This document shows positions 33,170 through 45,270 of a stretch of 64,000 bases of DNA, one piece after another. The translations under genes were made by a program, and so were the position numbers. The DNA lies in NCBI GenBank assembly GCA_006538405.1, contig BJKQ01000006.1, positions 558,001 to 622,000 of the forward strand, written 5' to 3'. The DNA is from Hansfordia pulvinata (Eukaryota; Ascomycota; Sordariomycetes; Xylariales). The notes under the pieces are model-generated. The model saw only the letters and a program-made list of their open reading frames with translations, did not search any database and had not been told where the DNA came from. Every line of letters begins with the position of its first letter. Position 1 is the stretch's first letter.

Positions 33170-33770
33170 TTCATCTGTTCTTCCATTTTCTGGCATGGCG
33201 CTTGCTGGGTCTGGGGGTCTGTTTGTGATGGCCGGTTGGGTATAGAAGAAGCGAGCATGCATACCGCGGGTTGAAATGGTTCCTGGTTATCAGCAGCTTT
33301 CACCTGTCTCGGGCCATCAGCGCACTGAAGACTGTAGACTTGTTGAAATCGTAATTTGAAATTTGTTGCTTGGTATATGTAAAAAATGCGTTCTGCCGTA
33401 TGTGTCGTGTTGTATGTGAGTGAAATCCAAAGCGCCAGGTGCCAAATGTACACGCGCAGCCTTGACCGCGCCTCGTCGGGCAGGGCCTCCTGTATGTCGA
33501 GTGTGCCCGGCTGCGCCCATGCGGTTGGGTATCGATTTCAGAGGGGGAACGATTACCCGTGGCAATATAAGGCAATAACACAGCACGATGCCAGAGCCAC
33601 CCCGCCGCCCAGTCTCCCCACTGCCACTCCCGTATCCCTTTACCCTTGCGCCCTATCGTATCCAGTCGTTCTCGTCTCGTCTCGTCTTGACCTCTGCTTC
33701 GTCTGTGTCTTGTGTCTGTTCTGTCTGTCTGGCACCGCGGTGGGCAAGACAGCTGTCGTCGTCCGGCTCC
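33170..33770. other. Convergent intergenic region
   Basis: Lies between the stops of the Rei1-like gene (+) and the thioesterase (-), so it should contain both 3' ends. No repeat or gene stands out. Confidence 0.6.
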
Positions 33771-34743
33771 TCACAGCTGGCTGCGCCCGACATTCTTGCT
33801 CATCGCCAGCCACATCCCCTTTCCTTCGGCCATGACGCGTCCTTTTGCGGGAAGACGAGTCAGCATCAAGAGAAAGACACAAGGCAGCGGGGGGACAGGG
33901 AAGGGACATGAGATACTGACCATCTTTATCCTCAATGCTGCCGGCCACGTAGAGCTTGCGGCCGTCCTTTTTGGTGACGCGCGCGCGAACAACAACGATC
34001 TGGGGCAGCTTGACGGCGAGGCGGTAGTTGACGGTGAAGGAGACGGTATAGGCGCCGTGGGCTAGAGGAGAACGATCTTGTCAGCTCTGATGGGCACATT
34101 TCTCTCCACCTCCCTCACCTCACCCAGTCGGCGGACCATAGCCGAGAGAACTCACGCGCTTGAAAGTTGGTAATGGTACCCATGACCTCGTCCATGAGGA
34201 CGCCGTACATGCCGCCGTGCATGGTGCCGACGTAGCTCTGCAGGCCGGGGCCGAGCTCGAGCAGGGCGTTGCACAGGATGAAGGGGTTCTTGGGGTCCTC
34301 GCCGTTGTCGGCCCCTCCGCCCTCGAGGAGGGCCTTGCTCTGGGACACGGGGCGCACGCTCCTGCCCTTCTTGTCCTTGTAGTCCCCTTCCCTAGCTTCT
34401 CCCCCTCGGGGACGAGCTGCGGCGCGGTCGTGCGGAACCAGGTGACGCAGGCGTTGACGGTGGCGGGGGAGTTGCAGGTGCGCCGCACAAAGTTGCTCTC
34501 GCCCGAGGCCAGGACGGTGCGGTCGGGTACGACGACGTCGCCGATGACGGCGCCGGGCCTGTCCTCGCCGCGCAGGAGGCGGCGACACCAGGGGATGGCG
34601 GAGAAGTGGGCGACGGGGTCGGGGACGGGCTGGTTGTGGGCGCCGCCGGCCGCCGAGTGCGGCTTCTGCCCGCCGATCATGCCGTCGCTGTTTTTGTTCT
34701 CATCTTGGCTGGGGGTGCTGGGCTTGGACGATGTTGACGCCAT
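33771..34743 (-). CDS. Hotdog-fold thioesterase superfamily protein, one apparent frame break
   Basis: Three exons: 34743-34156, 34061-33921 and 33841-33771 (about 266 aa after one base correction). Introns use GTGAGT/CTCTAG and GTCAGT/AAAAG. The active-site region of 4HBT/PaaI-type thioesterases is clear: TMHGGMYGVLMDEVMGT (HGG plus Asp). Splicing gives HGAYTVSFTVNYRLAVKLPQ, then RARVTKKDGRKLYVAGSIEDKDG and, across the last intron, RVMAEGKGMWLAM, a standard hotdog sheet. The frame breaks at a run of four G on the coding strand (34384-34387): one more G joins VPEGEKLGKG to DYKDKKGRS. The family hydrolyses acyl-CoA or related thioesters; the substrate is unknown. No convincing targeting signal was seen. 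The N-terminal 50 residues are Ser/Pro-rich and probably disordered. Confidence 0.85.
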
Positions 34744-35407
34744 CTTGTGTGGATCCTCGCTTGATTCTCAGGCTTGTTGGACCGTGGGCGCCTCTGCTTC
34801 TTCTCGTGGGAGTGAGTGAGTGAGTGGGTGAGTGGATGCTGTGTTCAGCAGCTCCGTGGACGGTCGTAAACGAGGGGAAGGGGAGTGAAAGCAGGGAAAA
34901 GAGAGTATGTGTGAGAGAGAGAGGAGAGAGGAAAGAGAAGCGTGTCGTGAGAAAACGCGTCGCTCTCTCTATCCGTGCCACTCGGAGTGACGAAACCTCG
35001 GCAACTAAAGGGACTGCGCGCGTGCTGGCGCCGGGCCTGTCGTGCCTGTTTCGCCTCGGGCGTTGGGGTGGGACGGTGGGTTGAGAAGGCGGTCCTAGCG
35101 GGTGGGCAAAGGTGGGTAAGCGGCTTAACGGCGTCGATCGGGTCGATCGTGGCGAGAATGGGGGGTCCAACTTGAGTGCTTGGCCAACAATGGTGCTGTC
35201 GAGGTTGTCTACGGTACAGAGTGGTGGGCTGAGGGGGGAAGTCTGCGAGGATGTGTACGCGTTGACGGCGGCGTCAATGTGAAGAGGCAGAGGAAGGAGG
35301 ACGAGAAGGAAAGAGCGAGAGAGAGAGGGTGTGTGGGATGCCTGTGCTCCTGCCGCTTCGCCTTTTGCTACTTTTTCTTTTTCCTTTTCTTTTTCCTTTC
35401 GTCTTTT

Positions 35408-35509
35408 TCTTCTTCTTCTTCGCCTTCTTCTTCTTCGCCTTCTTCTTCTTCGCCTTCTTCTTCTTCGCCTTCTTCTTCTTCGCCTTCTTCTTCTTCGCCT
35501 TCTGCTTCT
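35408..35509. repeat. 15-bp minisatellite (CGCCTTCTTCTTCTT), about six units
   Basis: The CGCC that opens each unit recurs every 15 bases at 35421, 35436, 35451, 35466, 35481 and 35496, inside a wider pyrimidine tract. It keeps an open frame on both strands (15 is a multiple of 3), which explains the spurious Arg/Lys-rich frames here. Confidence 0.92.
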
Positions 35510-35948
35510 GCTTTCTACCCGGTACACGTTTTCGCGTGGTAGTGAGCGGGCCAACACGACGGCAGGTAATGACGATGCCGCGAATAATACAACAGACAGA
35601 CCGTCGACTAGAGTCACGCGAAAGAGCCGGGGTTGCTGGCTCTTCAGACTAAAATAATCACCTATCGTGTTCATTAGGTCTCGTACCTATAGGTACTTTA
35701 GCTGCAGCTCTGCTGGAGACCTCACGACCGAGTCTTGTTCGTGAGCATCTCCCTCGCCCGAGTACTCGCAGGTACGAGTATGTCAGTCAGACCTAATAAC
35801 CATGGCAGGGCGCGACTAACAACGACTAACAATGGATGAGGAGGTGCTCGCTGTCGATCGCACACGGTCCCCGACGGTCGCCGCCGCCGCCGCCCACCCG
35901 CCCTCGTCCCTGCGCTGCACTGCCAGGGGTGATGCTGGTGGTGGCGCC

Positions 35949-35985
35949 GATGCTGATGCTGATGCTGATGCTGATGCTGATGCTG
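35949..35985. repeat. (GATGCT)n microsatellite
   Basis: About six units of a hexanucleotide in an intergenic region. Confidence 0.88.
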
Positions 35986-37414
35986 CATGCCTCTATTGAC
36001 CGAGAAAGCAGGGGCATGCAGAGGAAGATAGGGCAACTCGACTCTCGTGAGCGTCGACTGGTCGGTCGTCCCCTTGCCCGCATCCTCAGCACGGATGCGA
36101 GCCACTTCACCGGCATGCAAGCACGCTGCAGTTGCACTCGCAAGCACCACCAGGCTATCCTGCTGCTTCACGGGTCACTCGGATCCGAGTCGTGTCCTAT
36201 CCTGTACTCGTATCGCGCTGTCTGTGTCTGCCTGTCTGTCACATGGCAAACCGGGCACTCGAAGCTGCTTTTATTATGGAGAGGGCCTCGATGCTGGGAA
36301 AGTGGTTCAGGCCGGCGCTGCATAGGTATGTTGTCTGCTCGACGCGGTACTTGGGTACCTCTTTTCTTGACCTGATCTACATGTACATACTCGTAGATGA
36401 CCTGACTTGACCTGGCTATTCCGCATCAACAAGACAGTCAAACCACGGGGACCATCGATATCCGGAATGGCGTACGCGTACGAGCGCGAGCACTCGTCAA
36501 AGGGAGAAAAGGAAAGAAAGAACTAGGGAACCCCTTTTGCGCGTGACCGCGTCCGCACCCGCCCGCACGTCAACCGGCGAACCATCCGTGATCGAGTCTA
36601 GACTATAGTAAGTAATCAGGGAGGTACTCGCAGTCATTAGTTGTGCCCATACGACATGGAGTGATGGAGTAAGTAGTCTCGTCGGCCTCGCGTCAACTGC
36701 CGCCCGCCACGCATCACATCTCGTATCGCATCGGGTATCTACATATCTACCTTACCTATCTTGATAGCCGAGAACAGACCCCTGTCTGCTGTACGGTGCG
36801 TACGCGACATGGACGTGATGGAGTACGAGTAGGTAGTCATGGGGGCAGCACGAATAAAGATGCAAGCCCAAGCTCTCTCGCTCCCTGTTCCTCTGTATCC
36901 CCCATCTACTACTGGACGGAAGAGAAATACTCGTGCAGAGCCCCTCCACTCTACTCCCACGTACGAGTACTCGCAGGCCCTTGCTTCCCAGCTGAGATGA
37001 ACCCTTGAACCTTCTCCCCCCTCTCGATGAGAATGAACCACAAGTATGCTCGCAGATGGGGGCACCCATGTGCCAATCACAGCCGGGCTCCCGCTTCGTC
37101 GGCATCAGAAAGACGCAACGGGCTTCTTTTCTTTTCTTTTCTTTTGCCAGCCTCAGCCGCGCCGTCAACCTTAAACCCTCCTTGGCATGGCCCGGGACGG
37201 CTTCCTCGTCTTCCGTCCTGCGCCTTTTCCACACCCCGGTCTTTCCCATCTCGGTCTTTCTTTTAGGTAGCAGTATCGTTTTTCTTTTTCTTTTTCTCTT
37301 TCTGGCTCAATCCTTTTTCGGCTACTGTCCCTTTTTTTTTTTTTGGGTCTCTCGCGGGCAGGACACCGAGCCCGGGTAAATCAACCGGTACAGCTATGCA
37401 GCGTCAGGCTCCCC

Positions 37415-37428
37415 TACGAGTACTCGTA
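37415..37428. repeat. 14-nt palindrome TACGAGTACTCGTA
   Basis: Second of three perfect 14-nt palindromes made from overlapping copies of the dispersed 8-mer. It lies in the repeat-rich gap before the carrier gene. Confidence 0.85.
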
Positions 37429-37758
37429 CTCCCTTTTCAATCGGATTCTAGAACCCTAAGCAGCCCCATCTCGGCACCAAGCACAGCCGCCAGCCAGTTC
37501 TCCCCCCTGCCGATCACATTGCTTGTTTAGCTCGTCGTAGCCTACTCCGTACGCGTACACAAGTATCCACGACACTTGAGGGGAGACGACATTATCAACA
37601 AAGCCACTACTCGTACTTTGCGTTCTTCCATCCCGACCGCCTCCCGATCTCCTAGCAAGCAGGAAGGGGGGGGAGGCGGCGGCGACGGCGACGACGACGT
37701 TGCGGCTCGATGCTCCGGGAGAGCCACTTGGCGCGTGACTGAGAGCCCCCAAAGCCAG

Positions 37759-37759
<1 letters not shown>

Positions 37760-37815
<56 letters not shown>
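37760..37815. repeat. (CA)n microsatellite, about 55 bases
   Basis: An uninterrupted CA run between genes. Confidence 0.93.
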
Positions 37816-37818
<3 letters not shown>

Positions 37819-38765
37819 GCGCCGAACGCCCGCCATGTCTTGGAAATTCCAAGCTGGTGACTGGCCGAGCAAGGCCTGCGAGAAGCGGGAGGAGAGGGGC
37901 GAGACAAGGTCATTCGACTGTTTTTTCGTCGGCCAGCCACGAAACGAGTTATATCCCAACTGCTATTTTTTTTTTTAGATTCGCCGCACTCTCGTCCCCT
38001 CCTCCTGATTTGAGATCACTGCCTGGTACCGGGGGACGGTCGGACTGGGGCCATGGCGGCCCCTCCTGAACTGGACGGAATGAAGCTCGGGCTTGCTCCG
38101 CTCATCGCCCCCGTCTCCGTCCTCCGTCCTCCGTCTCCGTCCTCCGTCCTCCGTCTCCGTCCTCCATCCTCAGTCTCCGTCTCCGTCTCCGAACGCCCCG
38201 CCCCCAAACGCGTGGCGCATGTCTCTTTAAGGCTGCCTATATCATATCAGGTGGATGCGGCCAACGGCGAGAGAGAAAAAAAAGTGCGTGATCATGAAAT
38301 CAAGATTCGAAGAAAAAAAAAATTGTAGTAATATCCCCAAGACTTGATGCTGATGATGATGGTGACGATGATGCTACTGCTGCTGCTGCTCCTGCTCCTG
38401 CTGCCAATCTCCCCTGCCAGACGCCAGTACTCCAAAATGCCCGCGGCCAGCCTGCCACCTCGCCCCTCGCGGCGCCCGCCCTCTCACAGCTCAGGGGTGA
38501 GTGGGTTGCCCAAAAACCCGGCGCGGCCATTCCGGCATCCGCCCTCTCGCTCGTGCGCGCTGCGAGAGAAGCCCGCGCAGCTTCGTGGCCACAAGGTCTC
38601 TTTATGTACGGTGTGTATGTGTGTTCGATTGTGTGTGTGTCTATGTGTGTGTGTGCGCGCGCGCCCCCGTCGATGGATGCCAAGAAGGGTATATGAACTC
38701 TGAAGGAAGAAACAAAAAAAGCGAAGAGAAAGCACCCTCTGACGGGGGTAGGGGGAACAGCCCCA

Positions 38766-40071
38766 TCATATGCCGAGGACAATCTTGAGACGCTCGTACG
38801 TGTAGAAGCTCACGGCGGCCAGCGGGACCACCTTGACGTAGCCAATGGTCAGCCCCACGAAGAAGCCGGCGGGCCCGCGCTCGCGCAGGATCATGCCCGC
38901 CGTCTCGGCGATGCGCAGGCGGTGCCCGTCGCCCACCGCGCCCCCGACCTGCATCCGCCGGCGCACCACCTCGAGCGGGTACGACACGGTCTGCGACACG
39001 GCCCCCGAGATGCCGCCCGCCGCCAACTCGGCCCACGCGCGCAGCGGCGCAGGCTTGTCCGTCGCTCCCCCCTGGCCGCGCTGCTGCTGCTGCTGCTGCT
39101 GCTGTGGCGACGGTGGTAGGGTGGCCACCTCGCGCAGCGACGGCAGGCGGAACAGGTCGCCCACCGCGTCGTGCGTCAGGAACGAGACCCCGGCGTAGGG
39201 GACCATGCCCAGCAGCGTCGTGGAGAAGCCGCGGTAGAAGTTGACGACGCCGGCGCGGGGCGCCGCCGCCCGGACCGTCTCGGCGGCCGCGGTGGCGAGG
39301 CCCCCGCTGCCTGCGCCGGCACCGCCGCTACTTGTGGCCGCTGCGGTCGCAGCGGAGGAAGCCGGGGCCGGCGAGGGCAGGGGGTGCTCGTGGTAGATCT
39401 TCTTGCAGATGTCGGCGAGGGAGGAGCTCCTGTGCTTGGTCTCGAAGGCCAGGCGGACGCGGATGACCTCGAGGGGGTAGGTGAGGAAGACGGAGCTGAC
39501 GCCGGCGAGGGCGCCGGCGGCGAAGCGGCGGGCCCAGGTCTCCTGGGCGCGGGAGCCGATGAGGAGGGCGCGGTACTGCTCGTAGGCGACGAACTTGATG
39601 GCGGCGTAGGGGTAGATCTTGAGCAGGGTGGCGGAGTGGCCGCGGAACAGGCCGACGACGCCGTCGCGGGCGTGGATGTCGCGCAGGGCGCGGCCGAAGC
39701 CGGCCCACGAGTTGGAGTACTTGGCGAACTGGGGATTGCTGGTCTGGAAGAGGATCTTGACGCGGTCGAGGGGCGCGACGGTCGTTTTCGCCTGGGGGCA
39801 GGTCAGATGGGGGGGATTGGAGAGAAGGTCAGGACCGAGAGGGGGGAAGACAAAGAAGGGCGGCAGTCTAGAAGGGAGGGGGATTACGCACTGCGCAACC
39901 GGCCAGTCCGCCAGCAATGCCGGAGCGGATCAGATAATCGGCCGAGTGCTTCTTATGGCGCTTGGCCGGGGCGTGCTCGGGAGCCGGATCGGGGGCTGCT
40001 ACCGTAACGCCGGGGGCTGCCGCGGGAGGAGAGACGGAAGGGCCGGTAGCCTTGTTGACGGGGCTGTCCAT
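38766..40071 (-). CDS. LEU5: Mitochondrial carrier, LEU5-type (coenzyme A transport family)
   Basis: Two exons, 40071-39892 and 39791-38766 (401 aa), with an in-phase intron (GTGCGT...CCCCCAG) that joins AGGLAGCA to AKTTVAPLDRVK. Three solute-carrier repeats are present, with the signature PLDRVK (from residue 67), PLEVIRVR and PLEVVRRRM, and partner motifs such as RGHSATLLKIYPYAAIKF and FYRGFSTTLLGMVPYAG. The first repeat matches fungal LEU5 and animal SLC25A42/SLC25A16, which bring coenzyme A (or CoA precursors) into the matrix. Two long low-complexity inserts are unusual: an Ala/Gly/Ser loop after EHPLPSP and a loop with eight Gln encoded by a CAG run at about 39080-39104, both on loops between helices. 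The inner-membrane location is inferred from the family. Confidence 0.92.
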
Positions 40072-41889
40072 TGTGGCGTAGAGGTCTGGGGAGGAGTGCC
40101 GGGTGTCGCGGAGGTCTGGGAGAGGGCCGGGGACGGGGGAGGCATGACTGGCCAGGGCCGATGGCATGCCTGCGCCACCGAGGACGGTGTCGGAGGGCGG
40201 ATATCGGAGGGGAGGGGGGTCGTTGGTGGTGCTGGTGGGTGGTGGAGGACAGCAGCGCGGATCGGAGGAGGTGAGCGGGCGGCGGGCGGGTGGGCACGTG
40301 AGCGCGAGGGCGGCGGCGGCGGCGGCGTGGGTGAAGATGGCCGGCGGAGTGGTGTTGGAGGGGGGGAGGAGGCCGGAGGTTGGCGGTCGCAGGCTCAGAG
40401 AGAGAGTGTGTGTGTGGCAATCCAATGGAACGTCATGGGCCGGCTGCACGTTTATCGCCGGGACGGCCAGGCGGTCGGGCTCTGAGGCGCTTGCTGTGCA
40501 CCGTCCGGCTCGGTTTGATACGGGCTTCGGCTATTCTGAATCTGGGCCCAGGAAGCGCCTTGAGGAGGTACTTCCACGACCCAACTTCCGCATGCAGACG
40601 CAGACGGGACGTAGGTACTCACTCGTAAGAGCAAACGCGTATCTGCAAGACCGTCTCGCGATATGGATGCCACTGCAAAATCGGGCACGTCGATGCCATC
40701 CATCTGGTGCCCTCACAGCTCGGTCAGTCCCTTCATGACCAGAAGCCGTCGGGACATCAGTCGCCGGCAGTCAGCCCAATCCCCGGGGACGGGATTCGCT
40801 GGAGACAATCTCTTTCAGCGGGGCGGGTCTCGAGTCGTGGACGGCGTGCCGCGACAAAGACTGGGTAGGGCCAGGCATTGGAAGCCTTGACTCGACTCGG
40901 GTCAGTGTTCTCCCGCTACCTGCCTACGTCCGTACCTTTGGTAGGTACCGTCGCGTGCTGTTCAGTATTGCACCCAAACGGTTCGCTGCACCGGCCCAGG
41001 ATGAACTACCTCCCTCGACCAAGCGGTCCGTCCTGCCATCCGCTCGTCCGGCTGGTCCCGGCTCAGCAAGTTTTGGTACGAGCACGTACCTGAGGATGTC
41101 GCTTACCGACGCCGTGTCGTACGGTTACGGGTACATCAGCCCGCCCGCGCCGTGGCTGTGGGAGCGTCTGGCGGAGGCGCGCTCTGATCCTGACATGACA
41201 GATCCAATGCACCGACGGGGATTTTCTGGTCGAACGTGTTGGATCAACCTAAAGTCAGGCCTTGGAACATGAGGGAATGACACTCAATACCTACTCATAG
41301 GGCTCGGACGGCCACAAGACGGCCGGCCATCCGCCCCAACATCCAATAAGCCGAGGCTTACCGAAGGCCGAGACGGCAGCGCCGCTGCCCCTCCGTCTTT
41401 CCCGCCGCAGCGCCGCATCGCCGGAGCCCCCGTCGGGCCTTTGCCCACAACTGCCGCTTCCGGGGCGACGACGCGGTCCGCCTTTTTCCTGTTCCTCTTT
41501 CTTTCCCTTCCGCCCGTGCTGCAGCAGCCCTCGCTCTGGCTTCGGGTTCAAGACGCCTCGCAACCTCGCAAGCAATGTGGTGGCAAGCAACCAAGCTCGA
41601 CGGAATCCCAGCTCCAGCGGGCAGACATACGGGGCTAGCTAGGGGCGTTACTCAGCCGTCAGATCGGTGCTGATGAGCCAGGAGGATGCAGCCCGCGAGG
41701 CAGGCAGCCGCCGTGCGTGGCGCGTTTGCGTGCTCCCTTAGGTTACCGGTTACCCAAGACCATTTAGTAAGGTAGGTAGGTTACCTAAGGTAGATCCCTA
41801 AGGAGGAACTTTGCCGTCTTCGTTTCCTGTCTGTCGCCACTCTGCTCTTGTCATGATGCGTGGCCCTGGTCCACGGCTCAAGTAGTCGA

Positions 41890-41915
41890 CTCTCTCTCTC
41901 TCTCTCTCTCTCTCT
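41890..41915. repeat. (CT)n microsatellite
   Basis: An uninterrupted CT run between genes, about 90 bases after the TAGGTAGGTTACC patch. Confidence 0.9.
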
Positions 41916-42518
41916 GATGCAAAGCGGCTCGTTGGTCCGACAGGCTCGACTGATGCCGGGGCTTGTCGAGAGGCACATCGCGTCCGCCATGCTGGAATTG
42001 AACTCTGCGCCATCTGTGTTGCATTGAAGAAACTCATGTGTGAATACAGTCAGAATATGTACAGCAGTGGAACCAGACAATAGCAACACCAACCGCAACC
42101 CACTTTCCTCTTCCCTGTTTCCTGTCCCCGCTCTGCGTCTGTCTAAAGCCAACCCAACCTCTCTTGCAACAAGCTCTGCTTTCCCTATATATACCGCTGA
42201 GCACCCGCCCAGCTGTTCAAAATCGCCCATATACACGTAAACAGAGTGTAGTGGTACAGTTTTTGTCGTCGTCGTAGTCGTCGTCGAGGTCGTCGACAAG
42301 CGCATCCCTTCTGCGCGTGGTTCTCGCGGTGTTCTTCCACCTCCATTCGTATCGCCGGCTTCCGTCGAGTTTCGCGTTGGGTTTCGCGGTCCCAGCTTTT
42401 TTCCCTGTCTCTCTTGCTGTGTGTCGCGAATCGTAGCGCATAAAGACAGGAGGACGGAAGAGAGACAAGAGCGTCGCCCAGTCTTCAATCAACCTACCAA
42501 CCCCACCCAGGTCCAGCT

Positions 42519-42635
42519 TTGTGTCTCTCTCTTTCTCCGTGTCTCTCTCTTTCTCTGTGTCTCTCTCTTTCTCTGTGTCTCTCTCTTTCTCCCTCTCTCT
42601 CTTTCTCCCTCTCTCTTTCTCCCTCTCTCTCTCTT
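42519..42635. repeat. Pyrimidine tandem repeat next to the six-Cys gene
   Basis: Units of about 18 bases (CTCTCTCTTTCTCTGTGT) repeat at least four times and then grade into shorter CTCTCTTTCTCC units. It ends about 16 bases past the stop of the six-Cys gene, so on that transcript it would be a purine-rich 3' tract. Confidence 0.85.
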
Positions 42636-42650
42636 CGACACCATCGTCGA

Positions 42651-43282
42651 CTAGATGATGTTGCCCACCATGTCGGTCAGGTGGGCGTTCTTGGGCAGCT
42701 TGCCGCTCTTGGTGACCTTGGGCCCCTTGGCGGCCTCCTTGGCGGCCTTCTGCTGGGCCTTCTTGGTGGCCTTCTGGGACTTGCTCAGCTTGACGTGGAC
42801 GCACCGGCCCGCCAGCACGTCGCACTTCCACTCCTTGTAGTTCTCGTCGTCGGCGCACTGCGACCGGCACGTCCCGTCCGCCCGGTACCCCGACCCGTCC
42901 GGGTCCAGGTGCCAGTCCGGCCCCAGCGTGCAGGGGAACCTGTTCATCTTGCACTCGAGCCAGGTCTTGAGGCCGCGGGGCGCGTTGTTGTTGTTGTTGT
43001 TGTTACCACCGGGCCGCCGGTGGGGGTTGGGGGACGTGTCGTCGTCCTTGTCATTGTTATGGTTGTTGTCCTTGTTGGGCTGTGATGAAAGGGGCTTCGG
43101 TGTTAGTTACACCTTGGAAGTGGCCTCTGTGGAGAGGGAAGAGACCGGTGACATACCTCTTCTCTAACCGCGAGAGCCCCGTCGTCGTCGTGCTGGTGGT
43201 GCTGCTGCCAGGGCGCAATGGCGGCGGCTCGCGCCTGGGACGCCGTGAGCGCCACGCAGAGCACGAGGGCCAGCAGTCTCAT
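42651..43282 (-). CDS. Small secreted six-cysteine protein, unknown function
   Basis: Two exons, 43282-43157 and 43079-42651 (184 aa); the intron uses GTATGT and ATCACAG and is in phase 0. The start gives a signal peptide (MRLLALVLCVALTASQARA). A His/Asp-rich and then Asn-rich linker (seven Asn in a row) leads to a compact region with six cysteines at residues 85, 92, 113, 117, 128 and 135, and two Trp nearby (PDWHLDP, KEWKC). The last 50 residues are Lys/Ala-rich and basic. I do not recognise the family. The layout (signal peptide, even Cys count, small size) fits a secreted fungal protein of the effector-like or antimicrobial-like kind, but that is inference. The choice of the second of two nearby ATGs is forced because the upstream one meets a stop at once. 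Confidence 0.78.
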
Positions 43283-45270
43283 ACCATGGAGGGTCGAGCG
43301 GGCTTGGTGTGTGAGTGAGTTGGGAGTGTTGTCAAGTCAATGACAGCCCCGACTGGCTCGTCCGGGTGTAGACGAAGAGAGACAGGCCCCGGCTTCTTGG
43401 CTCTCATAGTCCTTTTTAAGTACAGCCCATTCGTGTTCTCTTTCGGAAAACTCGGGATGGTGGGGTTGCCAACTCTCTTTGAGGCTATGTACCTTGAGTT
43501 ATCCCGCAGCGCCGGAGGGGGGAAAAAGAGAGAAAACCCGGAACTGACGGCATCAAGCGGCCCGGCTTGCAAAATGTGGGAAGAGTCAAAGTTTTTGTCC
43601 CGGGGGCTGTAATCAATCAAGTGGGAAAGAGGAAACCTTTGTGCGAGAAACGCGCGAGAGGCGGCAATCCTGCGTGACAGTCGTCTGCCCCCCCCCCCCC
43701 CCCGAGACCTGGTCGCTGATGAATGAATTGGCTGGGGGGAAAGGATAGATACTTCCAATACCTTAGGTATGGGGACGGGGGGCCCCGGAGCCCATTAATT
43801 TTAGCAGCTGCGGTGGCGACGCGCCGCCGCAAGATGCCTGGGCGCGGCCTGCCTGCCTGACCTTTCGCTGGTAGGATCGTGGGCTGAGGATTTGTAGCGG
43901 GCGGGGGCCAAGGCAACGCTCTCGCCGCCGTCGTGGGTGCTTATTAGGTGACTGAGTGGCGATTGGGGGGCGGGCAGAAGAAATCCGGCCGAGGGGCTCT
44001 GGAGTCTCAAAGTTCGTCGGCTCGGGCGCGATGGATCGCAGAGAGGCTCGGCTCGGCGTGGCTGACTACAGTACCTATGTACCTACTGGGCGCGTATGAA
44101 CGAGAAACGAGCAGCCCCGGTCCCGGCTTGCAGCTATCCCGATGGTGATGGTGGTGGACTTGTCGACCGAAAAATGCCTACTATGATGGAAGAAGATGCC
44201 CATTGGAAAATGTTCCGAACTGATCTTGATCTGCCTGCGCAATGGCGGCACCAGCCCGTGACAAATGCCTGGATCAGCAAGCCGGCCGGCCCGCTGGGTC
44301 CCGGTCTCGCGGATCCTCCTCCGCAAGGATCTATACGAGTATCTGGGCGACCGCTTGTCGGCACCTTGCGCACCATTACAAAGCTCCGGAGCCTCTCCCG
44401 CTCTCGGCATTCGGCGTCATGGACGTCGGTGCCGGACTGCCGCGAATCTCGCAACGCGCCGCAAACCCGATCTGACGACACGTGCGATGCGTGTTTCTAG
44501 GTTTTCTATCTTTTAAATAAAAAAAATCAACGGCCAACGTATGGCCACCTCGCTCCTTGATTTAACGTGGAGACCGCTTTGTGCTCGAGGGTTTGTCCAC
44601 TGGACAAACATGCCGCCATGCAACTGGAACCCAACGGCAGCCTGGTCTCTCCTTGGTTTCTCTTGGGCGCGTATGGCTCGGCGAATGCCGTTGTCAAAGC
44701 TATCCAGACTGCCCCCTTGCGCGTGTGGCGACACAGGTGCGTGTGTCCAAGCAGTTTGTACACCTCGGACGAGATGAAGGCAAACTACCTTACCTACGTA
44801 GGCGACAGAGACTTATGCCTCAGTCTTCCGATGAACGCTCGATACAACTTGAGCCGGGAAACTGTCCAAGTGGATGGGTCCGAGGGTGTCCAGTCCCTCC
44901 ATGCACCCACAAACAACGTCGCTTGCAGTGAGCGTATGCGGTTGATTGCCGGAGAGTGCTTCGGAAGCAACCCACAAGGCTTCTGAGCAAACAAACCCGA
45001 CCCATGTCCAAGCCCCCTATTACCACGGAGCGCCCGCTTGACCCGTCGAGTTTGTCTACCTGTCGGCTTCACCGCCAACAAGACCCGCTGCAGGTTTGCT
45101 CAGCCAGTTGCCCTCGGGGCTCCTCGTCATATAGAGTCGAGGCTGCCTCTGCCAGCTCTCAAGGCGCAAAACCTCACATCTTTCAACCACGCCACGCTCA
45201 ACCCCTGCTCAACAAGTTCAGCAGGACCGCCGCTGTGGCGTCAACTACTCCAACCTGTGAAGACTACGAG
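43283..45270. other. Intergenic region, six-Cys protein to BTB pair
   Basis: A 16-base C run lies at about 43688-43703, TACCTTAGGTATGG at about 43760, GTACCTATGTACCTAC at about 44072-44087, and one TACGAGTA at 44334. Frames at 44567-44986 and 44956-45270 are open but show no domain; the latter is continuous with the first BTB gene and may include its 5' leader. Confidence 0.55.
43688..43703. repeat. Poly-C tract
   Basis: An uninterrupted run of about 16 C between genes; exact length uncertain for the same reason as other homopolymers in this window. Confidence 0.85.

Larger units (their letters stand above)
34744..38765. other. 4-kb intergenic region with dense simple repeats
   Basis: No gene is supported; the long minus-strand frame across 35674-34700 is Arg-repeat and low-complexity and is an artefact of the 15-bp minisatellite. 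Content includes that minisatellite, a (GATGCT)n run, a long CA run, CTCCGT-type repeats at about 38111-38191, a TG-rich run near 38620-38662, and eight copies of the dispersed 8-mer (35773, 36205, 36388, 36824, 36962, 37415, 37421, 37608). Confidence 0.6.
40072..42650. other. Intergenic region, carrier to six-Cys protein
   Basis: No gene is supported. Near 41741-41800 there is a dense patch of GGTTACC, TAGGTAGGTTACCTAAGGTAG and CCTAAGG elements, followed by a (CT)n run at 41890-41915. The last 130 bases hold a CTCTCTCTTTCTCTGTGT-type tandem that runs up to the stop of the six-Cys gene and would be in its 3' untranslated region. No copy of the TACTCGTA 8-mer was found here. Confidence 0.6.

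Noticed and set aside
34700..35674. 324-residue minus-strand frame with an Arg run
   Set aside because: The Arg run is the 15-bp minisatellite read in frame, and the rest has no recognisable domain.
45004..45270. Upstream in-frame extension of BTB gene 1
   Set aside because: No domain, and the second BTB protein needs only about 28 residues before its core; kept as a possible leader.
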